A DNA stretch of 42,443 nucleotides from Candidatus Aminicenantota bacterium (GTDB lineage Bacteria; Acidobacteriota; Aminicenantia; UBA2199), in assembly GCA_026393835.1 (NCBI GenBank), contig JAPKZK010000042.1:1-42443 (forward strand), read 5' to 3'. Shown here piece after piece: positions 1-8,119 of the stretch. The position numbers and the translations under genes are program-made. The stretch's first letter is position 1. Every line of letters begins with the position of its first letter. Under the pieces are notes generated by a model. The model had not been told where the DNA came from and searched no databases. It saw only the letters and a list, made by a program, of their open reading frames with translations.

Positions 1-458
1 ATGACAACCACTTTCTAGATATTCTCGTTGGGGACATATTAGAAAACCAAACGAATCTCGGCGACGAATCGGAATTAGGAAAATATTTTCACCCGAAAAT
101 ATTTGAAGATATTGCTCTTAAGATTGGCAAGGAAATGGGCCACGATTACGAATCGTTTCTTATCGATTTGGTGAATTTACGGGTATCTGCCGCCGCAAAG
201 AACTACTTTAAACGCGAAAAAGAGCCCCCTAAAGAGGATAAGTGTATTGCACAATTATACGATAAAATGAAGACGCACTATAATAATTTGCTTATCCGTA
301 TCGGTGGAAAGGCGCCTGAGTTAGAGTTTGAAGAGGAAAAATTTGAATCCGAAATGATAAGTGAGTGTTTAATGCTGCAACTGGATGATTGCCTCTTAAA
401 TTACAAAATCACCGGCGCCTCCCTCAAGGAAATAAAAAATGGATCGACGACGCCCTAA
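1..458 (+). CDS. 3' part of an unknown protein (5' end outside window)
   Basis: The reading frame is open from the first in-frame codon (base 3) to the TAA at 456-458, so the gene enters from the left and only its last 152 codons or so are present. An ATG at 135 is internal to the open frame and there is no reason to start there. The visible protein is charged and probably helical (motifs such as KREKEPPKED and EFEEEKFESEM), with no signal peptide or membrane segment. I do not recognise a family. The next gene starts 27 bases downstream on the same strand, so the two may be co-transcribed. Confidence 0.6.
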   Translation, partial: DNHFLDILVGDILENQTNLGDESELGKYFHPKIFEDIALKIGKEMGHDYESFLIDLVNLRVSAAAKNYFKREKEPPKEDKCIAQLYDKMKTHYNNLLIRIGGKAPELEFEEEKFESEMISECLMLQLDDCLLNYKITGASLKEIKNGSTTP

Positions 459-484
459 TAAACAATAAAACACCGGCAATACCC

Positions 485-1462
485 ATGAACACCAAAACCC
501 AACAACTCTTTAAAAAAAATCTGCAAACCATCCCGGCCATCAAAAGCCCAAAAGACCTGGGGTATATCCTCCTTCAATATTGCCAGGTCATTTTACACCT
601 TTTCAACATCGACCGCTGCGGTATTCTTATCCCCAATTCGTGCTTTTTTTTCGAAAGCATATTTGTAAGAGCTACAAAAGAAAACGGTAATATCGAAAAC
701 AATGTTTTCATTCCCACCCCCAGCATGCCCTGGAAATGGCAAAACCCAACTCAAAACGCCCTCAATGATAACGGCATCATCATTTTCCCCGATATCTCCC
801 CGGCCCATCCCTATCGCTCGTCGGTTGAAAGCCTTTTTAAGTGCCGCGTGCTGGCCCTGGTCATCTCCCCTTTGTTCCTTAATTACGAAATCATCGGCTA
901 CCTTATCCTGGTTAATGAAAAAAACCCCCATACCTTTACTGCAAACGAGATTTCCCTGCTGGATGAAATCGCCCATCATACCATAAAAATAATCAAACCG
1001 GCCATACAAATGGGTGAGGAAGAACAACGGGACAGGATCATCGAAGCGATAAAGGGTTATAAAGAAAGCGTGGCCGAGGGCCGGGAAAAAGAACCGGGCA
1101 TTATCGTAAACTTCTTACGAATTGCCCACCTCCATATCCTCCAGGTAATGCTCATTAATAAAGACCCGCAAAAAGGAACCAAATGGTATCACGCGAAAGT
1201 AAACGGCGCTTTCCAGGTAGAGACCATCGAAACAGGAACCTTACCTGATAATACCTTCGATTTTTTCATAAACGAAATAAATATACTGGACCCCGATTAC
1301 CTTGATATACCCATCACAATCGAAAATAACGTGGTAGGCAAGCTGGCCCTAAAATGTCTCAAAACAGAGTATCAGCATGCCATGCAGGAAAATTATTCCA
1401 GGCTGCTGCTGGACATCGCCCCCTACCTGGCTGAATTGCCATGGATGTGTACGATAAGATAA
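485..1462 (+). CDS. Tandem GAF-domain protein
   Basis: Soluble protein of 325 residues. The first half reads as a GAF sensor fold: a hydrophobic helix (DLGYILLQYCQVILHLF), the strand RCGILIPN, and the usual late strand pair around ALVISPLFLNYEIIGYLILV followed by the helix FTANEISLLDEIAHH. The second half repeats the pattern in weaker form (HILQVMLINKD, then IPITIENNVVGKLALKC), so I infer a second GAF domain. No catalytic output domain is attached, so it probably senses or binds a partner. I start it at ATG 485, because the longer frame from 389 overlaps the preceding gene by 70 bases. No clear ribosome binding site is visible for either start. Its end overlaps the next reading frame by 22 bases. 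Confidence 0.6.
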   Translation: MNTKTQQLFKKNLQTIPAIKSPKDLGYILLQYCQVILHLFNIDRCGILIPNSCFFFESIFVRATKENGNIENNVFIPTPSMPWKWQNPTQNALNDNGIIIFPDISPAHPYRSSVESLFKCRVLALVISPLFLNYEIIGYLILVNEKNPHTFTANEISLLDEIAHHTIKIIKPAIQMGEEEQRDRIIEAIKGYKESVAEGREKEPGIIVNFLRIAHLHILQVMLINKDPQKGTKWYHAKVNGAFQVETIETGTLPDNTFDFFINEINILDPDYLDIPITIENNVVGKLALKCLKTEYQHAMQENYSRLLLDIAPYLAELPWMCTIR

Positions 1463-1851
1463 TTGGGGATTCTGCCGCGGTAGAGTTGATGGAAGGGTAC
1501 AATTTTAAATTGGCGGATTTACAACAAGGACATCAAACGATCATTTTGGCGCTTGAAGCCAACAATACCCTGGCCAAAGAGAGCGCGGAAGCGAAGTCGG
1601 CGATGTTTAATAAGGACCTTACCTTTAGTGAATTGTATGACCGGGTCCAGATCATCCAGTATTTTTGTTATTATATATTTTTGAAGGAGCCGAAATAATT
1701 TAAAGAGCTGGGCCTGCCCATCATCGATAATGAGACCGGGACCATGATCACGATGGTGAAGGATTCAAGTATCACAAAAGATATGGTGAAGGATTCCAGC
1801 ATCACAAAAGACATGGTGAAGGATTCCAGTATCACCAAAAGGAAGAAATGA
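1441..1851 (+). pseudogene. Small gene interrupted by an in-frame TAA
   Basis: The frame from ATG 1441 runs 85 codons to a TAA at 1696-1698 and then stays open in the same frame to TGA 1849-1851. The residues around the stop read EPK-stop-FKELGLP. A single G-to-T change of GAA would create it and restore EPKEFKELG, so I infer a recent nonsense mutation. The alternative is that only the 85-residue product is made. The first part is helical (GYNFKLADLQQGHQTI, LTFSELYDRVQIIQYF). The part after the stop carries three copies of a ten-residue repeat. No family recognised. No ribosome binding site is visible at 1441. Confidence 0.5.
1753..1842 (+). repeat. Three tandem 30-bp units
   Basis: Units at 1753-1782, 1783-1812 and 1813-1842 differ at only a few bases and encode MVKDSSITKD, MVKDSSITKD and MVKDSSITKR in the frame of the interrupted gene. 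The 30-bp period keeps the frame, so copy number could change without disrupting it. Confidence 0.9.
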
Positions 1852-1871
1852 TAGGAAGGAGGAGATAAATA

Positions 1872-3002
1872 ATGAATCAGAAAAAAGAAACGACATGGCA
1901 AACGGGATTAATCGCCGGGCCGGGAACCAGCCGGAACGGCGCTGTCGGCAAAGACGGCGTCATCGTATTAGCCGGGGATAATGGTTTAATATATCGCAGC
2001 CCGGATAGCGGTAAAACATGGCAGACCATTAACAGCGGACTTGGCGATTGGTTCCATCTTTTCGGTATGGCCACGGACGGCAAAGGGCGGTTTGTGACAG
2101 TAGGCCGGGGCCGCGTTATTTTGACGTCCACCAATAATGGCAAATCCTGGACGCTGATTAAACAGAAAAGCAGTGACAGATCCATTTTCAAAGCCGTTTT
2201 CGGAAAAAATAACATCGTTATCGCCGCGGATGAGGAAGAAGGGTATCATATGAGTACAGACGGCGGCATGACCTGGACCCATAACCAGGATAAAAAGTTG
2301 AGTTCCTTGCGGACCATCGAGTTTCTTAAGGATACCTTTTACGCCGGAAGTCCTACAAAGGTATGGCGCAGCGCCGACGGCGTAACCTGGAGCAAGGTGG
2401 AAACTCAATCCAACGGCGCGCGCGCCCTGGCATATAACGAGCAAACCGATACCTTTTTTGCCGGGGCGCATGCCATCAGCAGAAGCATGGACGGCGGGAA
2501 TACCTGGGAACAGGTATTTGATTTGAAACCAATTTATGGGGAAGCGGCAAATATCATGGGCATAACCTGTTTTGATGATGTTGTCGTTTGCACCGGTGGG
2601 GACATGTTGACCCTAATTTCCAAAGACAAAGGGGCAACCTGGGGTCAGTTGGGTTCATATCCTGCGAAAGGTGGGTTTTTTGGCTTGCTGCAAACAGCGG
2701 AAAGGATCATCGGTGTTGGAACCTTTAAAAAAGAGAGCGACCCGGTATGTTACATTGAAAAAGCAGCGGTCATCGATGCGGAGCTTACTGAGATTACTCC
2801 AACGTCAAAACCAATTCCGACTCCTACGCCGACGCCAATACCTACACCGACACCAACGCCGACACCGACTCCCACTCCTACACCAACACCTACACCGACG
2901 CCAACACCGACAGGGGCATTAAACAATATGTTGGCTGATGAGTTTGATAATATTGCTGGGAGTCTTGGGCGTATTGCCGGATATTTAAGGCGCCTGGAAT
3001 AA
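1872..3002 (+). CDS. Asp-box (BNR/Ycf48-like) beta-propeller protein with Pro-Thr linker
   Basis: Protein of 376 residues with at least six Asp-box motifs: SPDSGKTWQT, STNNGKSWTL, STDGGMTWTH, SADGVTWSK, SMDGGNTWEQ and SKDKGATWGQ. Asp boxes sit on turns of sialidase-type or Ycf48-type beta-propellers. The catalytic arginines of sialidases are not apparent, so a binding or scaffold role is more likely. A Pro-Thr tract follows (about residues 314-347), then a 29-residue tail (ALNNMLADEFDNIAGSLGRI). There is no N-terminal signal peptide, which is unusual for a propeller with a Pro-Thr linker. The start is well supported by a strong AGGAAGGAGGAG ribosome binding site at 1855-1866. Function unknown. 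Confidence 0.8.
   Translation: MNQKKETTWQTGLIAGPGTSRNGAVGKDGVIVLAGDNGLIYRSPDSGKTWQTINSGLGDWFHLFGMATDGKGRFVTVGRGRVILTSTNNGKSWTLIKQKSSDRSIFKAVFGKNNIVIAADEEEGYHMSTDGGMTWTHNQDKKLSSLRTIEFLKDTFYAGSPTKVWRSADGVTWSKVETQSNGARALAYNEQTDTFFAGAHAISRSMDGGNTWEQVFDLKPIYGEAANIMGITCFDDVVVCTGGDMLTLISKDKGATWGQLGSYPAKGGFFGLLQTAERIIGVGTFKKESDPVCYIEKAAVIDAELTEITPTSKPIPTPTPTPIPTPTPTPTPTPTPTPTPTPTPTPTGALNNMLADEFDNIAGSLGRIAGYLRRLE
2811..2912 (+). repeat. Pro-Thr coding tandem repeat
   Basis: Alternating CCN and ACN codons encode a (Pro-Thr)n spacer inside the Asp-box gene, with two Pro-Ile variants near its start. Hexanucleotide tracts of this kind tend to change length between strains. Confidence 0.9.
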
Positions 3003-3028
3003 AGCTAACCCGTTAAAATAGTATAATC

Positions 3029-3078
3029 AAAAGTTTTTTAGGGGTCCAGGGGGCGATTTTTCAAAAAAGCCCCCTGGC
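3029..3078. repeat. Right half of the dispersed hairpin element
   Basis: This matches the right half of the copies at 4638-4758 and 7162-7291: the AAAAGTTTT box, GGGGTCC, then the inverted pair CCAGGGGGC (3047-3055) and GCCCCCTGG (3070-3078). It lies 27 bases after the stop of the Asp-box gene. It could act as a transcript-end hairpin, but no T tract follows it. Confidence 0.75.
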
Positions 3079-3206
3079 TGCATGAGGAGTAATCTTTGTA
3101 GGTTCCGAGCCGGATTCTGTTAGGAAGTTCAATCTCCCGGTACGGTCATACAAAACGGCCCCCCGCGCCGCGGGGAAAAAATGGGGGATTACCGGTAAAT
3201 ATGTTC

Positions 3207-3235
3207 TTGAAATATTTAAAATTCTGCGGTATACT
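3207..3235 (+). promoter_or_regulatory. Putative sigma-70 promoter of the sulfatase gene
   Basis: TTGAAA (3207-3212), a 17-base spacer, and TATACT (3230-3235). The predicted start is near 3242, giving a leader of about 57 bases. The rest of 3003-3298 holds the repeat fragment at 3029-3078 and a GC-rich stem near 3162-3176, but no gene. Confidence 0.55.
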
Positions 3236-3298
3236 TCTTACCTGTCAAAAAATTCCAACGAGCAGGAAAAGGAAACTTCAATCGCTTCAGGAAACAAA

Positions 3299-4633
3299 AT
3301 GAAAATAAATAAAATGAATATTAATAAATTTTGGGGCGCCGCCGCACTGGTTGCCCTGGTAATCGTCACCCTAACTCTTAACCACGGCTGCAAAAAGAAA
3401 AACGCCGAACCTAACGTGGTTCTTATCGTTTTAGATACATTACGGGCGGACCATTTGCCCTTTTACGGCTATGAAAAAAACACCGCGCCCTTTCTTTCCC
3501 ATCTCGCTTCCCGCGGCGTCGTGTTTGAGAATACTTTTTCCCCCTCCTCATGGACCGGGCCGGCCACCGCCTCTATTTTCACTTCCCTCTATCCCTTCCA
3601 ACACGGCGTCACCACGGGATTCTTTGCCGGTAAATACTTTAAAGTCGAAATTAACCGCATACCGGCCAGTATCGAAACTATTACCGAACTGCTCAAAGAA
3701 AACGGCTATAAAACTTACGGCGCCGCTAATAATCCCAATATCTGCGAAGAAGAAGGGTTTACCCAGGGTTTTGATAAATTCGTACTCTATAAGGATGCCC
3801 ATGAAAAAAAAATGACCCTCCAACTGGAGGATTGGTGCAGCCAAATCAAAGCGCAAAAAAAATATTTTTTGTATATCCATTATAATGACTGCCATGTCCC
3901 TTATCACCCCTGGAAACCCTGGTACGAAAAAAAGGAAGAAAAACGCGCTGATATTCTCTCCCGCTATGACAGCGAAATTAGTTACGTGGATGAAAAGATA
4001 AAGAAGATGTATGAGAGATATGGCTGGGACAAAAATACGCTTCTCATCATTACGGCGGATCACGGGGAAGAATTCTGGGACCATAACAAAACCGGCCATG
4101 GGAAGAATTTGTATGCGGAAGTGATCCGCGTTCCCATGCTGTTCTATTTCCCCGGCGAAGAGAACGCCAATAAAAGAATAAAAACAAACGCCGGCAATAT
4201 GGATATCTTACCCACTGTCCGAAATTACCTGGGCATTAAAAGCGCTCAAGTGGAAGAAGGAATGGATTTGCTGCCCCTGATTTACGGCGAAAATAATAAC
4301 GCTCGCGAACGTTATATCTTCTCCCACCTCTTAAAACACAACCGTGAACAAGACGGGACCCAGGCGTATCATAAAGCCACGATTTATCAAGATTGGAAAT
4401 ATATTTACGTGGATAAGTTTAAAAAGGAGTTCCGCCGCGAACTTTTTAACATGAAAGAAGACCCCAAGGAAAAAAACAACGCCTATGAAAAAAACCTGCC
4501 CATGGCCAACCTGCTGTTTGCCAAATTTACCGAATTTGAAAAGAAATGTAAGAAATTCCCCCAGGAAACCCAAAAAATGGACCTGGACAAGAAAAAGATG
4601 GAAGAACTAAAAACCCTGGGGTATGTACAATAA
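3299..4633 (+). CDS. Sulfatase-superfamily lipoprotein (alkaline phosphatase fold)
   Basis: Probable membrane-anchored hydrolase or phosphotransferase of 444 residues. A hydrophobic signal of about 20 residues ends at Cys31 (LNHGC), a relaxed lipobox. The fold markers are present: metal Asp in VLIVLDTLRADHL (Asp46), the nucleophile segment SPSSWTGPATASIFTSLYP, and the C-terminal metal site TADHGEEFWDH followed by TGHGKNLY. The formylglycine motif C/S-x-P-x-R of classical sulfatases is absent; the nucleophile region has the Trp-Thr-Gly-Pro form instead. It may therefore use Ser or Thr, as phosphoglycerol and phosphoethanolamine transferases do, but the substrate cannot be told. It has its own promoter upstream and converges on the cytochrome gene. 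Confidence 0.8.
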   Translation: MKINKMNINKFWGAAALVALVIVTLTLNHGCKKKNAEPNVVLIVLDTLRADHLPFYGYEKNTAPFLSHLASRGVVFENTFSPSSWTGPATASIFTSLYPFQHGVTTGFFAGKYFKVEINRIPASIETITELLKENGYKTYGAANNPNICEEEGFTQGFDKFVLYKDAHEKKMTLQLEDWCSQIKAQKKYFLYIHYNDCHVPYHPWKPWYEKKEEKRADILSRYDSEISYVDEKIKKMYERYGWDKNTLLIITADHGEEFWDHNKTGHGKNLYAEVIRVPMLFYFPGEENANKRIKTNAGNMDILPTVRNYLGIKSAQVEEGMDLLPLIYGENNNARERYIFSHLLKHNREQDGTQAYHKATIYQDWKYIYVDKFKKEFRRELFNMKEDPKEKNNAYEKNLPMANLLFAKFTEFEKKCKKFPQETQKMDLDKKKMEELKTLGYVQ

Positions 4634-4637
4634 AAAT

Positions 4638-4758
4638 GCCTCCGGCGGCCAGAAACCTTTTCGAGAAAAGGGTTCTGGACTTCCAAAAGCTTTTGATAGT
4701 CAAAAGTTTTGTGGGGGTCCAGAAGTTACGCGGGCGATTTTTCAAAAGAGCCCCCTGG
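4638..4758. repeat. Dispersed hairpin element, copy A
   Basis: Order of parts: GCCTCCGGCGGCCAG (4638-4652), a near-palindrome CCAGAAACCTTTTC/GAAAAGGGTTCTGG, the box CTTCCAAAAGCTTTTGATAG with a partly complementary AAAAGTTTTG, GGGGGTCC, and TTTTTCAAAAGAGCCCCCTGG-type right end. Left and middle are almost identical to copy B at 7162-7291, but the right terminal repeat is missing. It sits between the convergent sulfatase and cytochrome genes and covers the last codons of the latter. Confidence 0.9.
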
Positions 4759-7140
4759 TTCCTGGTGGGGCGCCAGGGCAGAGGCGCGGTACACATGCCG
4801 ACCCGTTCCCATAAACAAGACCGTGACGGTTAAAATAACCGCAATCAAATAAAAACGCCGCCCCAACTTATCATCCGGACCCTTTAATTCCCGCCACATC
4901 AATACCATGGCCGCTGCCGCGAACGCCGCCCCGGTTAACAACAAGTAAACCAGGTTCCAGGTTACCGCATGCCAGGGCAGGGTAAAAAAATTCAAAGGAC
5001 CCAGCCCCAATTGGGCAAGCGAAGCGATAAGCGCCAGACCATACCATTTGCGCAAGATAGCATACCTCGATAAAACCCCATCTTTGAAAATAGTTTCAAA
5101 CAGGTACTGCCTCCGCCTCATATACCAGAACAAAAACAAACCCGTCACCGCCAACGATGCGCATAAAAAATGGAGATACCTGGGAATCACATTGGCCAAA
5201 AACATGGCGGAAAAAAACCCTTTCACGGTCCCCCATTTCCCCGGGAATAACATCAGGTTAATGTTGGTGAGAAAGATAAAAGGCACAAAAAGCATAATCG
5301 CTACGGCAGCGGCGTTGATGAAGATATGAAATCCCTTTTTGTCTTTATATCTTTCCCAGGTATATTTATGGAAATAGAGCAGCAAAAAAGCGGCGCTGAC
5401 CAATATAACGATGGATATCCACAGCGTACCCGTGAGCGCATTTGCCGAATAGAAAAAAAGAGTATAAAGCGCATTGATGGTGAGCAGCGGCGCCACCCCC
5501 AGCACTATCGCCAGACTTTTGTTTACCGTAACAGTATTGGCGATCTCCCGCGCCAGGCGTTCATATGCCGGGTCCCCCCGTTTTTTCGCCCGCCACTCGG
5601 CCCACAACGTCAAAAACGAACCGCCCACCATTAAATTGACAAACAAGATATGCAGCAGGAACGAAACCACCAGCAAAAATACCAGCACCCACCGTGGGAG
5701 CGGGAAAGGCAGCGGAATATCCCTGGGCGCGGGAGTGGGCGAAACAACCGTTCCCTCCGACTGGACGCCGTAAAGGGGTTGGGGGCGTCTATCCATTTCG
5801 ATAATAAAGGCCGCCAGTGCATCCAGTTCCGCCTCATTGCCGGGGAACGGCGGCATATAGTACCGGACATTGTGCATTTTAGGAATGTATTGCTTCATCG
5901 ATTCCAGGTTTAGCGGTTCGCCCGGCGGATTCATGTTCTTAAACTTTTTTACCGCGGAATTGATCCCATTAATAGTATGACAGCGACTGCAAGCGATCAT
6001 GAAAACATTTTTTCCCGCTTCTATTTTATTCTCTTCCGTCACGGAGGGGGTGCTTACATAAGTCGCATGCGCAAGGATGCCGTCTTTTTTATACAACGGG
6101 TAATCCTGGACCCGCAGGCCGTTGGCATACATATATTCGCCGATGACAAAAGGTTTGCGGATAAACTCCCGCACCCGTTCAAAAGCCCCTAAGAAAATAA
6201 ACAACGCCACTAAGGGAAACACCAGTGCAACCCGGGGCAGGCGTTTCGGTTTTAAGAACCCCCAGGCGGCAATTAGAACCGTGAGCGCCACGGCCCCGAT
6301 GATGACCGGCGCCAGCGAATCATACCATTTAATAAAGGCCATGGTAGTCAGGGCAGTGGGGAGGTTCCCGAACATGGCTTCCGGGATAACCGCCCGGTAC
6401 AGGAACGCGCCCGCGACAGTCACGGGCGCCCATACCAGGAGCCAGAGAGAGATAAAAGACACGGCTTTTTCCCGTACTTCACCGGTTTTTTTAGCGAAAA
6501 TTAAAACCAGGAACATGGCAAAAGCCCCGGCCATCATCATGGCCAGCGGGGTGCGGAAATAGAGCTGCGGGATGAAAATGGGGTTGGTAAACCCGCTGAG
6601 GAAAGTCCGGTTGGACAACCAACTGCCGGGGTCCATCATGAACCCCAGTATGCCGCTGATAATGGCCATGGTCAGCCAGGAAAAAACACTGAGAAATGCG
6701 CCCAAAAGGATGTGATTTTTTTTAGTTTGTAGGGACTCATTGGATTTTTTCCAGCGCAGGAAGTAGGTCATGACCAGCAGGAGTTCTACGACGAATACGA
6801 ACCATTCGGCGAACCATGCGCCGTAGAAGACGCGGATAAGGCTGCCGATGGCGTCGGGGTTTACCAGGGAGGCGGAGAACCAGATGCCCACGCCGGTTAA
6901 TGCGCCGATGGTGGTAGTGATGACAAAGGCCACGAACATCATTTTCCTGGCCAGTTCGTCCCATTGGTTGGCTTGTTCCGGGTTGTATTTATTTTTCTTA
7001 AAGCCCAGGTATTCGAGGAGAGTGACCAGGGGGATAAAGCCCACGGCAAGGCCGTGGTTGATGATTACATGCAAAGTGGCAATAACCGCAATCAGCATCC
7101 GGTTGCCGATTAAATCCAGGTGAAATATAGGAAAGTCCAT
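4726..7140 (-). CDS. Membrane cytochrome: bd-oxidase-subunit-I-like domain fused to cytochrome c and a second membrane domain
   Basis: Predicted respiratory membrane protein of 804 residues. Residues 1-300 form about eight membrane helices resembling CydA, including a His-containing first helix (ATLHVIINHG), GIWFSASLVNP and a FWxx-like NPIFIPQLYFRTPLA helix. The middle carries one c-type haem site, CSRCH (384-388), with a likely distal Met in MPPFPGNEAELDALAAFI. The C-terminal third (after PLPFPLPRWVLVFLLVV) has about seven more helices. A GGAGG ribosome binding site lies just before ATG 7140. I infer quinol or cytochrome c electron transfer; oxidase activity is not shown because ligand residues differ from canonical CydA. 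The last nine or so residues (GGSFEKSPA) are encoded by hairpin element copy A, so the original C-terminus was probably altered by its insertion. Confidence 0.8.
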   Translation of the reverse strand: MDFPIFHLDLIGNRMLIAVIATLHVIINHGLAVGFIPLVTLLEYLGFKKNKYNPEQANQWDELARKMMFVAFVITTTIGALTGVGIWFSASLVNPDAIGSLIRVFYGAWFAEWFVFVVELLLVMTYFLRWKKSNESLQTKKNHILLGAFLSVFSWLTMAIISGILGFMMDPGSWLSNRTFLSGFTNPIFIPQLYFRTPLAMMMAGAFAMFLVLIFAKKTGEVREKAVSFISLWLLVWAPVTVAGAFLYRAVIPEAMFGNLPTALTTMAFIKWYDSLAPVIIGAVALTVLIAAWGFLKPKRLPRVALVFPLVALFIFLGAFERVREFIRKPFVIGEYMYANGLRVQDYPLYKKDGILAHATYVSTPSVTEENKIEAGKNVFMIACSRCHTINGINSAVKKFKNMNPPGEPLNLESMKQYIPKMHNVRYYMPPFPGNEAELDALAAFIIEMDRRPQPLYGVQSEGTVVSPTPAPRDIPLPFPLPRWVLVFLLVVSFLLHILFVNLMVGGSFLTLWAEWRAKKRGDPAYERLAREIANTVTVNKSLAIVLGVAPLLTINALYTLFFYSANALTGTLWISIVILVSAAFLLLYFHKYTWERYKDKKGFHIFINAAAVAIMLFVPFIFLTNINLMLFPGKWGTVKGFFSAMFLANVIPRYLHFLCASLAVTGLFLFWYMRRRQYLFETIFKDGVLSRYAILRKWYGLALIASLAQLGLGPLNFFTLPWHAVTWNLVYLLLTGAAFAAAAMVLMWRELKGPDDKLGRRFYLIAVILTVTVLFMGTGRHVYRASALAPHQEPGGSFEKSPA

Positions 7141-7161
7141 ATCGACCTCCGTTACAGTAAT

Positions 7162-7291
7162 GCCTCCGGCGGCCAGAAACCTTTTCGAGAAAAGGTTTCT
7201 GGACTTCCAAAAGCTTTTAATAGTTAAAAGTTTTGTGGGGGTCCGTACCGGCGGGGCGGTTTTTCAAAAGAGCCCCCTGGCCGCCGGAGGC
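7162..7291. repeat. Dispersed hairpin element, copy B, with 15-bp terminal inverted repeats
   Basis: The most complete copy. GCCTCCGGCGGCCAG (7162-7176) is matched exactly in reverse complement at 7277-7291. Inside is a perfect palindrome, CCAGAAACCTTTTC, GA, GAAAAGGTTTCTGG (7174-7203), then the AAAAGCTTTTAATAG/TTAAAAGTTTTG pair and GGGGGTCC. The element looks like a small non-autonomous mobile repeat, 130 bp long with no coding capacity of its own. It covers the 3' end of the downstream glycosyltransferase gene. Confidence 0.9.
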
Positions 7292-8119
7292 GTTTTTTAT
7301 TCTCTTATTAATTTCTTTCCGTTCTTTATCGAAGAACCAACCCCATTTATTAAAATATTTAACCGCGGACCAAACATGGTACTTCAAATGCCTAAACCGT
7401 TTATAAGAACCCTTGTGATAGTGATGGAAAACATGAACCCCCGGGTAATAAATCGTCTTAAATTCAGCATGAATCCGCCGCGACATATCCACATCCTCCA
7501 GGTAAATAAAAAACCGCTCATCAAACAACCCCACCTTCTCAAATACCCCGGCCCGCACCATCATAAAACAGCCCGATAAATGCGGCGCTTCCATCACTTC
7601 ATCATAGTCCCGGTCCCTGAACTCGTATGCCTCGAACCGCCGCTTAAAAAACGCTTTTAAAAAACCCGGCATAAAACGCCGGCCCAAAAGATCAAACGGC
7701 GTGGGCAGCAGCTTGCAAAGATACTGCACCCCGTGGTCCGGGTATAAAATTTTCGGCATCACCAGGCCGACATCTTTATTCGCCTCCATAAAATCCACCA
7801 GCTTTTCCAGCGCATCTTCCCCGAAAAAAACATCCGGGTTCATAATCAAATGACAGCACGGTTTCCCATTCACATTTTCCAGGATATGCCGGATCGCTTT
7901 ATTGTGACTCACACTGAAACCCACATTTTCAGAACAAATAAGCGTGACCCAGGGAAATTCCCGGGCAATAATTTCCCTGGTTTTGTCCGTGGATGCGTTA
8001 TCCACCGCCACCACCCGGCAGTTATTTTTTTGTTTTAAAGTCGATTTTTCAATACTGCTCAAAGCGTCGCGGATAACCGCTTCATTATTAAAAGTAACGA
8101 TCGATACCGATAATTTCAT
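7217..8119 (-). CDS. Family 2 glycosyltransferase
   Basis: Transfers a sugar from a nucleotide sugar, probably onto a cell-surface glycan; cytoplasmic. GT-A hallmarks: the N-terminal strand SVSIVTFNNE, VVAVDNASTD for nucleotide binding, the metal-binding region LIMNPDVFF (DVF in place of DxD), and the acceptor region SGCFMMVRAGVFEKVGLFDERFFIYLEDVDMSRR, typical of rhamnosyltransferase-like GT2 enzymes. Its ATG overlaps the stop of the upstream glycosyltransferase by four bases (8116-8119), so translation is probably coupled. The last 25 or so codons (from NASGG on) lie inside hairpin element copy B, which also supplies the stop. Confidence 0.85.
   Translation of the reverse strand: MKLSVSIVTFNNEAVIRDALSSIEKSTLKQKNNCRVVAVDNASTDKTREIIAREFPWVTLICSENVGFSVSHNKAIRHILENVNGKPCCHLIMNPDVFFGEDALEKLVDFMEANKDVGLVMPKILYPDHGVQYLCKLLPTPFDLLGRRFMPGFLKAFFKRRFEAYEFRDRDYDEVMEAPHLSGCFMMVRAGVFEKVGLFDERFFIYLEDVDMSRRIHAEFKTIYYPGVHVFHHYHKGSYKRFRHLKYHVWSAVKYFNKWGWFFDKERKEINKRIKNASGGQGALLKNRPAGTDPHKTFNY

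Noticed and set aside
389..484. Longer N-terminus for the double-GAF protein
   Set aside because: It would overlap the preceding gene by 70 bases, and the added residues look like out-of-frame translation of that gene.
3110..3298. Complete RNase P RNA gene
   Set aside because: Only the terminal 13-base motif is visible; the conserved 5' core and P4 partner strand are absent.
4623..4833. Plus-strand frames between the sulfatase and cytochrome genes
   Set aside because: They translate the dispersed hairpin element and the antisense of the cytochrome gene; no ribosome binding site or recognisable protein.
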